Shown: in pieces, positions 1-6,741 of the stretch
Numbering within the stretch: the stretch's first letter is position 1
How the letters are laid out: each line of letters starts with the position of its first letter
Source of the DNA: Nostoc edaphicum CCNP1411
GTDB taxonomy: Bacteria; Cyanobacteriota; Cyanobacteriia; Cyanobacteriales; Nostocaceae
Direction of reading: 5' to 3'
DNA length: 64,000 nt
Assembly: GCF_014023275.1 (NCBI RefSeq)
Contig: NZ_CP054698.1
Span: forward strand, 7,669,506 to 7,733,505
Notes under the pieces: generated by a model
The model's database searches: none
What the model was told of the DNA's origin: nothing
Seen by the model: only the letters and a program-made list of their open reading frames with translations
Position numbers and translations under genes: made by a program

Positions 1-460
1 AACGCAGATTTTTAATCTCTTGGCTCAGATTTTCTGTCTGTGGTATGGAATATGGTTGTAGTTCTGTAACTTCGATTGGTACTTGTTGGGGTGTATTTGG
101 TAGATTTCCAAAAGACACCTGTGTATGTAGCCAACTAGTAATTAGTTGGGGACAGTTTTTCTTAAACCAATTAAAAGCTAAAGTTTTAAAAACTGGTTTG
201 GACATTCTGGCTATTAATTTCATCACCCTATTTAGAGGCTTTGAGCGAAGCTTTTGGTTGATCAGATTGACTGAACCAACATCATAGAGACAACCCAGAA
301 TTAATTTTACAGTGGCTTCTTCACTGTTAATCAAGTTTTGCAGTAAAAGCAGAACATCATGCATACGCTCTGCTTCAATATACTTTTCTGCCAAGTTTTC
401 TGGAGGACTTACTGAAGAATTTACGTTTGTATTTAGGGTGTTTTGTCTTACTATCGTCAT
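1..460 (-). CDS. Hypothetical protein, C-terminus cut by window edge
   Basis: An open frame runs on the minus strand from an ATG at 458-460 to the window edge without a stop (153 codons seen). The N-terminus (MTIVRQNTLNTN) is polar. The middle is rich in Leu/Ile (DVLLLLQNLINSEEATVKLI) and is followed by a basic stretch (RSKPLNRVMKLIARMSKP). No signal peptide, transmembrane segment or catalytic motif is visible, and I do not recognise the family. Codon use and the uninterrupted frame support a real gene; the shorter plus-strand frame over the same bases is a shadow. The next gene, on the same strand, lies about 185 bp upstream. Confidence 0.6.
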   Translation of the reverse strand, partial: MTIVRQNTLNTNVNSSVSPPENLAEKYIEAERMHDVLLLLQNLINSEEATVKLILGCLYDVGSVNLINQKLRSKPLNRVMKLIARMSKPVFKTLAFNWFKKNCPQLITSWLHTQVSFGNLPNTPQQVPIEVTELQPYSIPQTENLSQEIKNLR

Positions 461-645
461 ATTGGTAAAATAGCAGCCATAATCATGTAAGTACACCTAT
501 CTACCGAGGGAGAGATTTTTTGTCTAGAGAGAGAAACTAAAAGCAAAAATTTCTTTGTGAGAGATATGACTATATCGTGTCTTTAAAAAGGTTATTTGTC
601 TAGTTCCTATGAATTTTTTTTCTCCTTCTGGGTAAATAAAGTTTT

Positions 646-1212
646 TTATGAAGATGCTAATACCTCAATTTGTGCAACTACTCGTTCTAATTCGTCAATG
701 ATTACAGTGCTTTCAGTCTTTTTGAAGGCATCTACAAGCGCTCGGTAATACCAAAGAGTTCCTTCTTTACGCCCCTGAAAACGTTCCCAAAGTGATTCGC
801 CTAAAACGCGATAATCTTTAAGAATAGATTGGGCATTGTACAGTTTATCTGCTAATGACACAAGCAGAACTGATGGAGAAGCGGTAGGAATATGAGCAAT
901 ATAAGCTTCTTTGCGCTGTCGCCAGGGGGGTTTTGGAGTTGTATCAGCGTCAGTACAACCATCTACAATTGCTGTTACATTGTCACCAAAGCGACGGCGA
1001 ATTTCTTCCCGTGTCGCGGCGCCGCCCTGGTCTTCGATCGCATCGTGTAAGAGGGCTGCGATCGCTTCATCTTCATTTGCCCCGTATTCTAAAGCAATAC
1101 TGGCGACACCTAATAAGTGGGCAACATAGGGGACGCCTGAACCTTTACGAACTTGGTTAGCGTGCAGTTGGGTGGCATAAGTTAGGGCTGCGGTAAAGCG
1201 TTCTGAGAGCAT
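646..1212 (-). CDS. HD-domain phosphohydrolase (RelA/SpoT-type hydrolase fold)
   Basis: A 188-residue protein that is essentially one HD metal-dependent phosphohydrolase domain. Visible motifs are the first His in YVAHLLGVA (near residue 31), the HD pair in ALLHDAIEDQ (near 56) and the late Asp in SLADKLYNAQ. This is the pattern of the (p)ppGpp hydrolase domain of RelA/SpoT and of small stand-alone hydrolases (SAH/MESH1 type). The synthetase and TGS/ACT domains of full RelA/SpoT are absent. I chose the ATG at 1210-1212 (MLSERF) because homologous sequence begins there; an in-frame ATG 29 codons upstream adds an unconvincing N-terminus. The nucleotide substrate cannot be read from sequence. 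Confidence 0.8.
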   Translation of the reverse strand: MLSERFTAALTYATQLHANQVRKGSGVPYVAHLLGVASIALEYGANEDEAIAALLHDAIEDQGGAATREEIRRRFGDNVTAIVDGCTDADTTPKPPWRQRKEAYIAHIPTASPSVLLVSLADKLYNAQSILKDYRVLGESLWERFQGRKEGTLWYYRALVDAFKKTESTVIIDELERVVAQIEVLASS

Positions 1213-1424
1213 TGTATAAAAGGAGTCAGAATAACTCCGCCGAATAAAGAAAGGGCTTGTGTCAATTTTATAACAAACCGCTCCAAGTCCAGAGGTCACA
1301 AAGGATAACAGGGGTACAGAGCTAAAATTGAAATATTTATCAAGCTTGCTACGGCGTTATCATCAACAGTGAAAAAATAGCGGTGCAGTCTTTGTATGCT
1401 GTCACTAATGAATAATTAATGCTG

Positions 1425-1675
1425 ATGAGTTCGCAAAACCCAGAACTGCCGTTTGAACTCAATGCTAATAGTACTTTAGAAATGATGCTCCAACTGGTAG
1501 ATTTTCTGGTGGTCGAGAAATCAAAGTAGGAGCCTATGTATTTAATTGCCTAGAAAGTCAGAATTTAGGTGAAGTTTTTGAGCTAAGTGCTAGTTGCCAA
1601 AGAATGCGTCTACGTCTTCACAAATCTGGATATAAAAGCATTTTTTTATTGCAAATACTATCATTATACTTTTAG
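1425..1675 (+). pseudogene. Possible frameshifted small gene remnant
   Basis: An ATG frame beginning MSSQNPELPFEL stops at 1527-1529. A second frame continues over the same region, from about 1481 to a TAG at 1673-1675, with protein-like composition (TGRFSGGREIKVGAYVFN, then ELSASCQRMRLRLHKSGY). One single-base shift near 1480-1495 would join them into about 80 residues. I do not recognise the product. It may be a decayed gene or chance coding-like sequence. Confidence 0.25.
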
Positions 1676-1783
1676 ATAGACAACATTTAAACCCATATTA
1701 CATCGCTAGATAGATAAAAATATGATGGAATTTTATTAAATTACCTTCAAGATATGTTGTTTTCAGCAGGAGTTAAATTAATC

Positions 1784-1900
1784 ATGCAAAATAGTTCTAG
1801 ATTAAGAGAACAGGTGCTGAATAAACCAGTAGAAAAACTAAAAGTATAACTAGACAAAGTAACCCTACAAGCTGAAGCTTATGTTAAAAAAATCTTTTAG
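1784..1900 (+). pseudogene. Possible tiny ORF with internal stop
   Basis: An AGGAG sequence precedes an ATG at 1784 by 13 bases. The frame gives 21 residues (MQNSSRLREQVLNKPVEKLK...), a TAA, then 16 further in-frame residues before a TAG at 1898-1900. The amphipathic, Lys/Glu-rich composition continues across the stop, which suggests a decayed short gene. The evidence is weak. Confidence 0.2.
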
Positions 1901-1938
1901 CTTCAAAATATAACGCTCATAAATTCAGGATACTAATA

Positions 1939-2490
1939 ATGGAAACTACAGAAACAACACAAACAAATTCAACACCTTTTCCAAATATTCCACCAGTTAT
2001 TGAAAGTAACGACAGTGAGTATCGTGATACTGGCGTACCTAGCACAGTTGCGATCGCAGGACATCCTCTACACCCATTGAGTGTGATCTTTCCCATCGCC
2101 TTTTTAGCCGCCGCCTTGGGAAGTGACATCGGCTACTGGTTAACTGGTGACTTCTTTTGGGCTAGGGCTTCGCTATGGTTAATCGGACTCGGATTAGCTG
2201 GAGGCGTACTTGCATCTGCGATCGGCCTCAGCGACTTTTTGAAAATTGAACGAGTCCGCAAGCGTACTGCCGGTTGGGCGCATTTGATACTTAACGTTTC
2301 TATTTTAGTTTTATCACTCATCAATTTTCTCCTGCGTTGGGGCGACGCTGAATCCCGAATAGTACCTTGGGGACTTTTAATCTCGCTTATTGTCGGTACA
2401 CTAACTAGTGTTTCCGGGTGGTTCGGTGCCGAACTCTCCTATCGCCACAAAATCGGTGTAGTGGGTGCAGGTAGCAGAAGATATCCTTAA
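1939..2490 (+). CDS. DUF2231 family membrane protein
   Basis: A 183-residue protein with a polar, Thr/Pro-rich N-terminal tail (about 45 residues) followed by four hydrophobic segments. The entry motif GHPLHPLSVIFPIAF is the hallmark of DUF2231, an inner-membrane family of unknown function. The His residues of HPLHP lie at the start of the first helix and could bind metal or haem, which is speculation. A short conserved cytoplasmic loop (SDFLKIERVRKRTAGWAH) sits between helices 2 and 3. The gene stands alone, preceded by possible gene remnants and followed by a dispersed repeat. Confidence 0.8.
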   Translation: METTETTQTNSTPFPNIPPVIESNDSEYRDTGVPSTVAIAGHPLHPLSVIFPIAFLAAALGSDIGYWLTGDFFWARASLWLIGLGLAGGVLASAIGLSDFLKIERVRKRTAGWAHLILNVSILVLSLINFLLRWGDAESRIVPWGLLISLIVGTLTSVSGWFGAELSYRHKIGVVGAGSRRYP

Positions 2491-2519
2491 TACCGTTTAT
2501 TTGTGAAGTTGCATATATT

Positions 2520-2652
2520 TACCCCCCTTAATCCCCCCGATGCATTGGGGGGAAACCGGAAAATCTAGTTCCCTCCCCAATGCATCGGGGAGGGTTAGGG
2601 TGGGGTAAAACCTTAATTAATCAGCGATTTCAGACTTGTGTGTACACCGTAG
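2520..2652. repeat. Dispersed MITE-like repeat, family A (copy 1, left end degenerate)
   Basis: This interval carries the same body as the elements at 19.8 and 40.1 kb: a C-run/G-run hairpin, a second palindrome around CCCTCCCCAATGCATCGGGG, and the right terminal sequence GACTTGTGTGTACACCGTAG at 2633-2652. The matching left terminus is not recognisable here, so the copy is truncated or diverged. It is non-coding and lies between the DUF2231 and DUF2809 genes. Confidence 0.75.
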
Positions 2653-2784
2653 CCCAAAACATCGGGGGGACTATTATGTGCATCTTCCTACAGAATTGGT
2701 ATAACGTGTAATATCCCAAATTACGAATTATTGACAAAGGGATAGTAGAGGCTAAAATTTTGCTTAGTCTCTATTCTGTAGCAA

Positions 2785-3201
2785 ATGCGCCAAAACCGTA
2801 ACCAAACAATATTTATTATTCTTTCTGCGCTCATCGTTATACCGATGGGCTTTTTGTTTAAGTATTATAATGGGCCTGCTGATCAGTGGTTTAATGACTA
2901 CGGAGCAGCTGTATTTTATGAAATATTTTGGTGTCTGTTCGCATTTTGGTTTTTCAGAAGTCGGGCAGCGATAATCCAAATTCCTATATGGGTTTTTGTC
3001 ATCACCTGTATACTAGAATTCTTGCAACTTTGGCATCCGCCACTATTAGAGGAGATTCGCGCCACTTTGATAGGTAAATTGCTACTTGGCACCACCTTTG
3101 TTTGGTGGGATTTTCCTCATTATCTATTGGGTTGTGTTTTAGGTTGGTTGTGGCTGCGACAATTACACGGAATAGGTTATGCAAAAAAAAGTCAAGGTTA
3201 A
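2785..3201 (+). CDS. DUF2809 family membrane protein
   Basis: A 138-residue, very hydrophobic protein with four predicted membrane segments. The segment [22 protein letters not shown] followed by a G-rich [15 protein letters not shown] stretch is typical of DUF2809, a family of unknown function resembling VanZ-like small membrane proteins. The last 23 bases overlap the start of the DUF167 gene in another frame, so the two are probably cotranscribed and may be translationally coupled. The start at 2785 is the first ATG of the frame. Confidence 0.75.
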   Translation: MRQNRNQTIFIILSALIVIPMGFLFKYYNGPADQWFNDYGAAVFYEIFWCLFAFWFFRSRAAIIQIPIWVFVITCILEFLQLWHPPLLEEIRATLIGKLLLGTTFVWWDFPHYLLGCVLGWLWLRQLHGIGYAKKSQG

Positions 3202-3406
3202 ACCTAATTCAAAACAGCAAAAGATTGAAGAACAACCTGATGGCAGTCTGACTGTGTATTTAAAATCTCCCCCAGTTGATGGTAAGGCTAATGAAGAGTT
3301 AATTAAACTACTAGCAGAGAAATTTGATTTACCCAAATCTCATATCAGAATTAAGTCAGGTTTGTCCTCGCGGCAAAAGCTGTTAGAAATTGATACAGAT
3401 ACTTAG
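3179..3406 (+). CDS. DUF167 / YggU family protein
   Basis: A 75-residue soluble protein. It shows the family pattern of an N-terminal KVKPNSKQQ strand, the central signature [18 protein letters not shown] (residues ~29-46) and a C-terminal [12 protein letters not shown] strand. The length matches the family (70-100 residues). YggU-type proteins are small alpha/beta folds of unknown biochemical role. The start lies inside the end of the upstream membrane protein gene (23-bp overlap). Confidence 0.85.
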   Translation: MQKKVKVKPNSKQQKIEEQPDGSLTVYLKSPPVDGKANEELIKLLAEKFDLPKSHIRIKSGLSSRQKLLEIDTDT

Positions 3407-3532
3407 TTGCTGCTTACTAACACCTTTTTTGAAAACTCTTCTGCCTCTTGAAGAATGTGAGGCTATATCTCACCCAGTAAATGCTCTACTAGAACCAAGA
3501 AACGAGAGACAGAAACTCACAAAATCTAATTT

Positions 3533-4144
3533 TTATGCTTGTGTAATACTGATATACCTTGATTGAGCTTTGACTCTTTCTATCCACGCTTGGATAGCAG
3601 GAAATTGTGTCAAATCAAACCCACCTTCATCAGCTACATGAGTGTAGGCGAACAAGGCGATATCAGCGATCGTGTAACGCTCCCCTACAAAAAAAGTGTG
3701 AGAAGTTAAGTGTTTGTCCATCAAGTTTAGTGCTGCATAACCTGGTTCACGGTTTTGATTGATAGCTTCACTATATTCTTCAGTTTTACCTAAAATAGAA
3801 ATCCAAAATCTTGATTTAGCAATAAAAGGTTCATGGCTATATTGTTCAAAGCATAACCATTGCAGCACTTGCGCTCGTAAAAAGCGATCATAAGGTAAAA
3901 ACTCTGTGCCTTCACTTAGATACACTAATATGGCATTTGATTCTGCCAAATATTTCCCTGGCTCGATTTCCAGAACAGGTATCTTACCGTTGGGATTTTT
4001 ACTTAAAAATTCTGGTGTTCGAGTCTCGCCTTTCAAGATGTTAAGCTCTATCCTCTCAAAAGGCATACCTAGTTGTGTCAATAAAAGACGTATCTTATAG
4101 CCATTGCCAGAAGGTAAAAAATCGTACAGACGCAGTAGTTTCAT
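3533..4144 (-). CDS. Glutathione S-transferase family protein
   Basis: A 203-residue two-domain GST. The N-terminal thioredoxin-like domain has the cis-Pro loop NGKIPVLE (near residue 55) and the glutathione gamma-glutamyl-binding ESNAI motif (near 69). The C-terminal helical domain has the conserved YTIADIALFAYTHVADEGGFDL region. In the active-site region near residues 10-14 (FLPSGNGYK), Ser or Asn is available rather than Cys. It is encoded alone on the minus strand. The substrate is unknown. It is distinct from the GSTs of the 22-35 kb island. Confidence 0.88.
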   Translation of the reverse strand: MKLLRLYDFLPSGNGYKIRLLLTQLGMPFERIELNILKGETRTPEFLSKNPNGKIPVLEIEPGKYLAESNAILVYLSEGTEFLPYDRFLRAQVLQWLCFEQYSHEPFIAKSRFWISILGKTEEYSEAINQNREPGYAALNLMDKHLTSHTFFVGERYTIADIALFAYTHVADEGGFDLTQFPAIQAWIERVKAQSRYISITQA

Positions 4145-4344
4145 GCTAAAATACAGCTAGGAATATGTTGATAACTGAAGGTTCAAAATACAATATCTTA
4201 CCAAAAGATTTTCCCAAAACCGGATATTTTTTTTAATATTTAGCATCTGAGCGTACTACATAAAATTATCTGAGAAAATAAAAAAAATTATTATTTATTT
4301 CTAGAATGAGATGTTTAATACAGTCAATGGTCGAGAATAAAAGT

Positions 4345-5070
4345 ATGTGTGGAAGATTTACTCTAAACCAGTCGTCAGAAGGATTATCTCAAGTTTTCCA
4401 TGTAGAGTCAGTTCCAGATTTAGCAGCCGAATATAATATTGCACCTACGCAAATGGTGGCAACAGTGTTACAAAATCCCGAAAGCGAAAAGCGTGAATTT
4501 AAGCAGTTGCATTGGGGGTTAATTCCGTCATGGGCGAAAGATGCAGGCATGGGGGCAAAGCTGATTAACGCGAGAGCAGAAACTGTTGCCGAAAAACCCG
4601 CTTTTCGCTCGGCTTTTAAGCACAGACGCTGTTTAGTGCTAGCTGATGGCTTTTATGAGTGGCAACGTCAAGAAGGTAAGAAGCAGCCGTTTTATTTTCG
4701 TCTCCAAGATGGGCAACCCTTCGGCTTTGCAGGTTTGTGGGAGAGATGGCGATGCCTACGGCAACCCGAAGCGGGAACGCCTGCCAACGAGGAAATAATC
4801 TCTTGTACAATTTTGACAACGGCAGCTAACGAATTACTCCAACCCATCCACGAGCGGATGCCAGTGATTTTGGAGCCACAAGATTACGATTTATGGCTAG
4901 ATTCGCAAGTGCAAACGCCCCAAACCCTACAGCAGCTATTGCGTCCCTATCCAGCGCTAGCAATGGTTGCCTATCCAGTTAGCACCTTGGTAAACAACTC
5001 TCGGCATAATAGCGCGGAATGTATCATACCCCTAAGTGAGAAGAATGCACCCGCAAATCAGTTAAATTAG
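4345..5070 (+). CDS. SOS response-associated peptidase family protein (SRAP, YedK/HMCES-like)
   Basis: SRAP proteins form a thiazolidine crosslink with abasic sites in single-stranded DNA through the Cys that follows the initiator Met. The ATG at 4345 gives MCGRFTLNQ and puts that Cys at position 2. Upstream in-frame ATGs at 4306 and 4327 would bury it, so 4345 is the real start. Other family marks are the YNIAPTQ segment, HWGLIPSWAKD, NARAETVAEKPAFRSAF and CLVLADGFYEWQR with its conserved Glu, then a C-terminal NNSRHNSAECI segment with a conserved His. The length (241 residues) is normal. It stands alone; no SOS box was identified. Confidence 0.93.
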   Translation: MCGRFTLNQSSEGLSQVFHVESVPDLAAEYNIAPTQMVATVLQNPESEKREFKQLHWGLIPSWAKDAGMGAKLINARAETVAEKPAFRSAFKHRRCLVLADGFYEWQRQEGKKQPFYFRLQDGQPFGFAGLWERWRCLRQPEAGTPANEEIISCTILTTAANELLQPIHERMPVILEPQDYDLWLDSQVQTPQTLQQLLRPYPALAMVAYPVSTLVNNSRHNSAECIIPLSEKNAPANQLN

Positions 5071-5129
5071 CTATTGAGTGAACTAAGGAATTGGGGAGAT
5101 GAGGGAGACAAGGGGGAAAAGAGAATAAC

Positions 5130-5171
5130 CCATGCCCAATGCCCCATGCCCAATACCCCATGCCCAATACC
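5130..5171. repeat. Short tandem repeat tract (CCCATGCCCAAT-type)
   Basis: Tandem units of CCCATGCCCAATG/A lie immediately upstream of ycf3. This is one of the short tandemly repeated sequences typical of Nostocales intergenic DNA. It opens a spurious upstream extension of the ycf3 frame. Confidence 0.8.
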
Positions 5172-5182
5172 CAGAGACAAAT

Positions 5183-5704
5183 ATGCCAAGAACACAAAAA
5201 AACGATAATTTTGTTGACAAATCCTTTACAGTGATGGCAGATATCATCCTGAAGATCCTGCCAACCAACAAAAAAGCTAAAGAAGCGTTTGTTTATTATC
5301 GAGATGGGATGTCGGCCCAAGCGGAAGGGGAATATGCAGAGGCATTGGAATACTATGAAGAAGCCCTAACACTAGAGGAAGATACTAACGATCGCGGCTA
5401 TATTTTCTACAATATGGGGCTAATTTATGCCAGCAATGGTGACCACGAAAAGGCTTTAGAACTATATCACCAGGCAGTTGAGTTAAACCCACGTATGCCC
5501 CAAGCCTTGAACAACATCGCCGTGATTTATCACTACCAAGGCGAAAAGGAGAAAGAAGCGGGAGATAACGAGGCTGGCGAAGCACTTTTTGACCAAGCCG
5601 CAGACTATTGGATTCGAGCTATTCGCATGGCTCCCAATAACTACATCGAAGCCCAAAACTGGCTGAAAACCACCGGGCGATCGCAAATTGACGTATTCTT
5701 CTAA
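5183..5704 (+). CDS. ycf3: Photosystem I assembly protein Ycf3
   Basis: A 173-residue TPR protein matching cyanobacterial and plastid Ycf3, which is needed for assembly of the photosystem I complex at the thylakoid membrane. The start [15 protein letters not shown] is the typical N-terminus. Three tetratricopeptide units follow (about residues 35-68, 72-105 and 120-153), with [40 protein letters not shown] and [20 protein letters not shown]. The protein ends with the conserved NWLKTTGR segment. An in-frame ATG at 5132 lies in a tandem repeat and is rejected as the start. gatC follows 77 bp downstream. Confidence 0.96.
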   Translation: MPRTQKNDNFVDKSFTVMADIILKILPTNKKAKEAFVYYRDGMSAQAEGEYAEALEYYEEALTLEEDTNDRGYIFYNMGLIYASNGDHEKALELYHQAVELNPRMPQALNNIAVIYHYQGEKEKEAGDNEAGEALFDQAADYWIRAIRMAPNNYIEAQNWLKTTGRSQIDVFF

Positions 5705-5726
5705 AAGTGAAGAGTTAGGAATTATT

Positions 5727-5772
5727 AACTCCTAACTCCTAACTCCTAACTCCTAACTTCTCACTCCTAACT
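5727..5772. repeat. Heptamer tandem repeat (AACTCCT)n
   Basis: About six AACTCCT-type units, slightly degenerate at the 3' end, occupy the ycf3-gatC gap and end just before the gatC ATG. Confidence 0.85.
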
Positions 5773-5781
5773 AAAAAAAAG

Positions 5782-6072
5782 ATGATTGACCAAGAACAAG
5801 TTCACAGAGTAGCTAATCTTGCTCGTTTAGAATTGACTCCAGAAGAGGAAGAACAATTCACTACCCAGTTGGGAAGTATTCTGGACTATATCGAACAACT
5901 GAATGAACTTGATGTCAGTAATGTACCGCCAACAACACGGGCAATTGATGTCAGCAATGTCACACGGGTGGATGAATTGCAACCCTATCCTGACCGCGAA
6001 AGCATTCTCAACAGTGCGCCTGAACAAGAAGGCGAATTTTTCAAAGTGCCAAAAATCCTTAATGCTGAATAA
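5782..6072 (+). CDS. gatC: Asp-tRNA(Asn)/Glu-tRNA(Gln) amidotransferase subunit C
   Basis: GatC is the small subunit of the GatCAB amidotransferase, which converts Glu-tRNA(Gln) and Asp-tRNA(Asn) to the cognate amide forms. It wraps around GatA. The 96-residue sequence shows the N-terminal helix [20 protein letters not shown], the [15 protein letters not shown] helix and the extended [17 protein letters not shown] strand, ending in FFKVPKIL. The length is normal. In cyanobacteria gatC is often separate from gatA/gatB, as here. Confidence 0.95.
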   Translation: MIDQEQVHRVANLARLELTPEEEEQFTTQLGSILDYIEQLNELDVSNVPPTTRAIDVSNVTRVDELQPYPDRESILNSAPEQEGEFFKVPKILNAE

Positions 6073-6096
6073 TCAAACTGCAATGCGAGAGTTATT

Positions 6097-6121
6097 AGTC
6101 ATTTGTCATTTGTCATTTGTC
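6097..6121. repeat. Heptamer tandem repeat (GTCATTT)n
   Basis: Three to four GTCATTT units just after gatC. The same unit recurs near 30.2 kb and after metY. Confidence 0.8.
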
Positions 6122-6162
6122 TAATTCAAACCACGCCCAGTTTTTAACGTGGTTTGAATTAG
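6121..6162. terminator. Perfect 15-bp inverted repeat, 12-base loop
   Basis: CTAATTCAAACCACG at 6121-6135 pairs perfectly with CGTGGTTTGAATTAG at 6148-6162 around a loop containing TTTTT. It lies 50 bp past the gatC stop. No T-tract follows the stem, so it may be a transcript-stabilising hairpin, a mobile palindrome or a weak terminator. Confidence 0.55.
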
Positions 6163-6233
6163 TCCTATGAAAGGCAAAGTTTTTAACCACCATAAAAGTA
6201 GAGCTACTGTTATCGCAAGGACAGGTTATGCAT

Positions 6234-6278
6234 CAATGACCAATGACCAATGACCAATGACCAATGACTAATGACCAA
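6234..6278. repeat. Heptamer tandem repeat (CAATGAC)n
   Basis: About five to six CAATGAC units, the last ones degenerate, between gatC and the MoaD-like gene. Confidence 0.85.
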
Positions 6279-6363
6279 AGTTATTAATGTATAATAAACC
6301 TCAAGAGTTCAGGGTGCTTTTCAAGTATTAAACCACTTGGTGGTACTGCCAAAGATATGTTGT

Positions 6364-6624
6364 ATGTCTAAATCTGCAATCACTGTTACCGTCAAATTGT
6401 TCGCTGCTTATCAAGAAGCCTTTAAGGTTTCGGAACTGGTACTGGAGTTTCCTAATAGTATGCCAGTCAAAGCAGTATGCGATCGCCTCATAGCTGAACA
6501 CCCTGAACTCTCCCAATGGCGTGATGTCACCCGCTTTGGAATTAATCTAATATTTGTCGAACCAGATACCCTACTGCAAGATGGGGATGAAGTTGTCTTA
6601 ATTCCCCCAGTTAGCGGCGGGTGA
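6364..6624 (+). CDS. MoaD/ThiS family small sulfur-carrier-like protein
   Basis: An 86-residue ubiquitin-fold protein ending in PPVSGG. The C-terminal Gly-Gly is the thiocarboxylation site used by MoaD in molybdopterin synthesis and by ThiS in thiamin synthesis. The N-terminal strand ITVTVKLFAAYQEA, the helix NSMPVKAVCDRLIAEHPEL and the LLQDGDEVVLIPP strand fit MoaD better than ThiS. No MoaE, MoeB or thiamin gene is adjacent, so the partner is unknown. I chose the ATG at 6364 (MSKSAITV); an in-frame ATG 27 bases upstream is possible. Confidence 0.85.
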   Translation: MSKSAITVTVKLFAAYQEAFKVSELVLEFPNSMPVKAVCDRLIAEHPELSQWRDVTRFGINLIFVEPDTLLQDGDEVVLIPPVSGG

Positions 6625-6696
6625 GTAAAATCAGCTTTGGGTTAAAGGCTTATCGACGCGGGGATGGGGAGATAGGGAGATGAGGGAGATAATAGC

Positions 6697-6741
6697 TTCT
6701 AACTCCTAACTCAGCACTCCTAACTCAGCACTCAGCACTCT
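6697..6741. repeat. Heptamer tandem repeats (AACTCCT / CAGCACT)
   Basis: Mixed AACTCCT and CAGCACT units run up to, and slightly overlap, the stop codon of the minus-strand lamin-tail gene. Confidence 0.7.

Noticed and set aside
45..287. 80-codon plus-strand frame at the window start
   Set aside because: It is antisense to a longer, better-composed minus-strand frame (1-460) and has no ribosome site.
5123..5180. Possible CRISPR array near ycf3 or the heptamer tracts
   Set aside because: Units are 7-14 bp, contiguous and without spacers; they are short tandem repeats.
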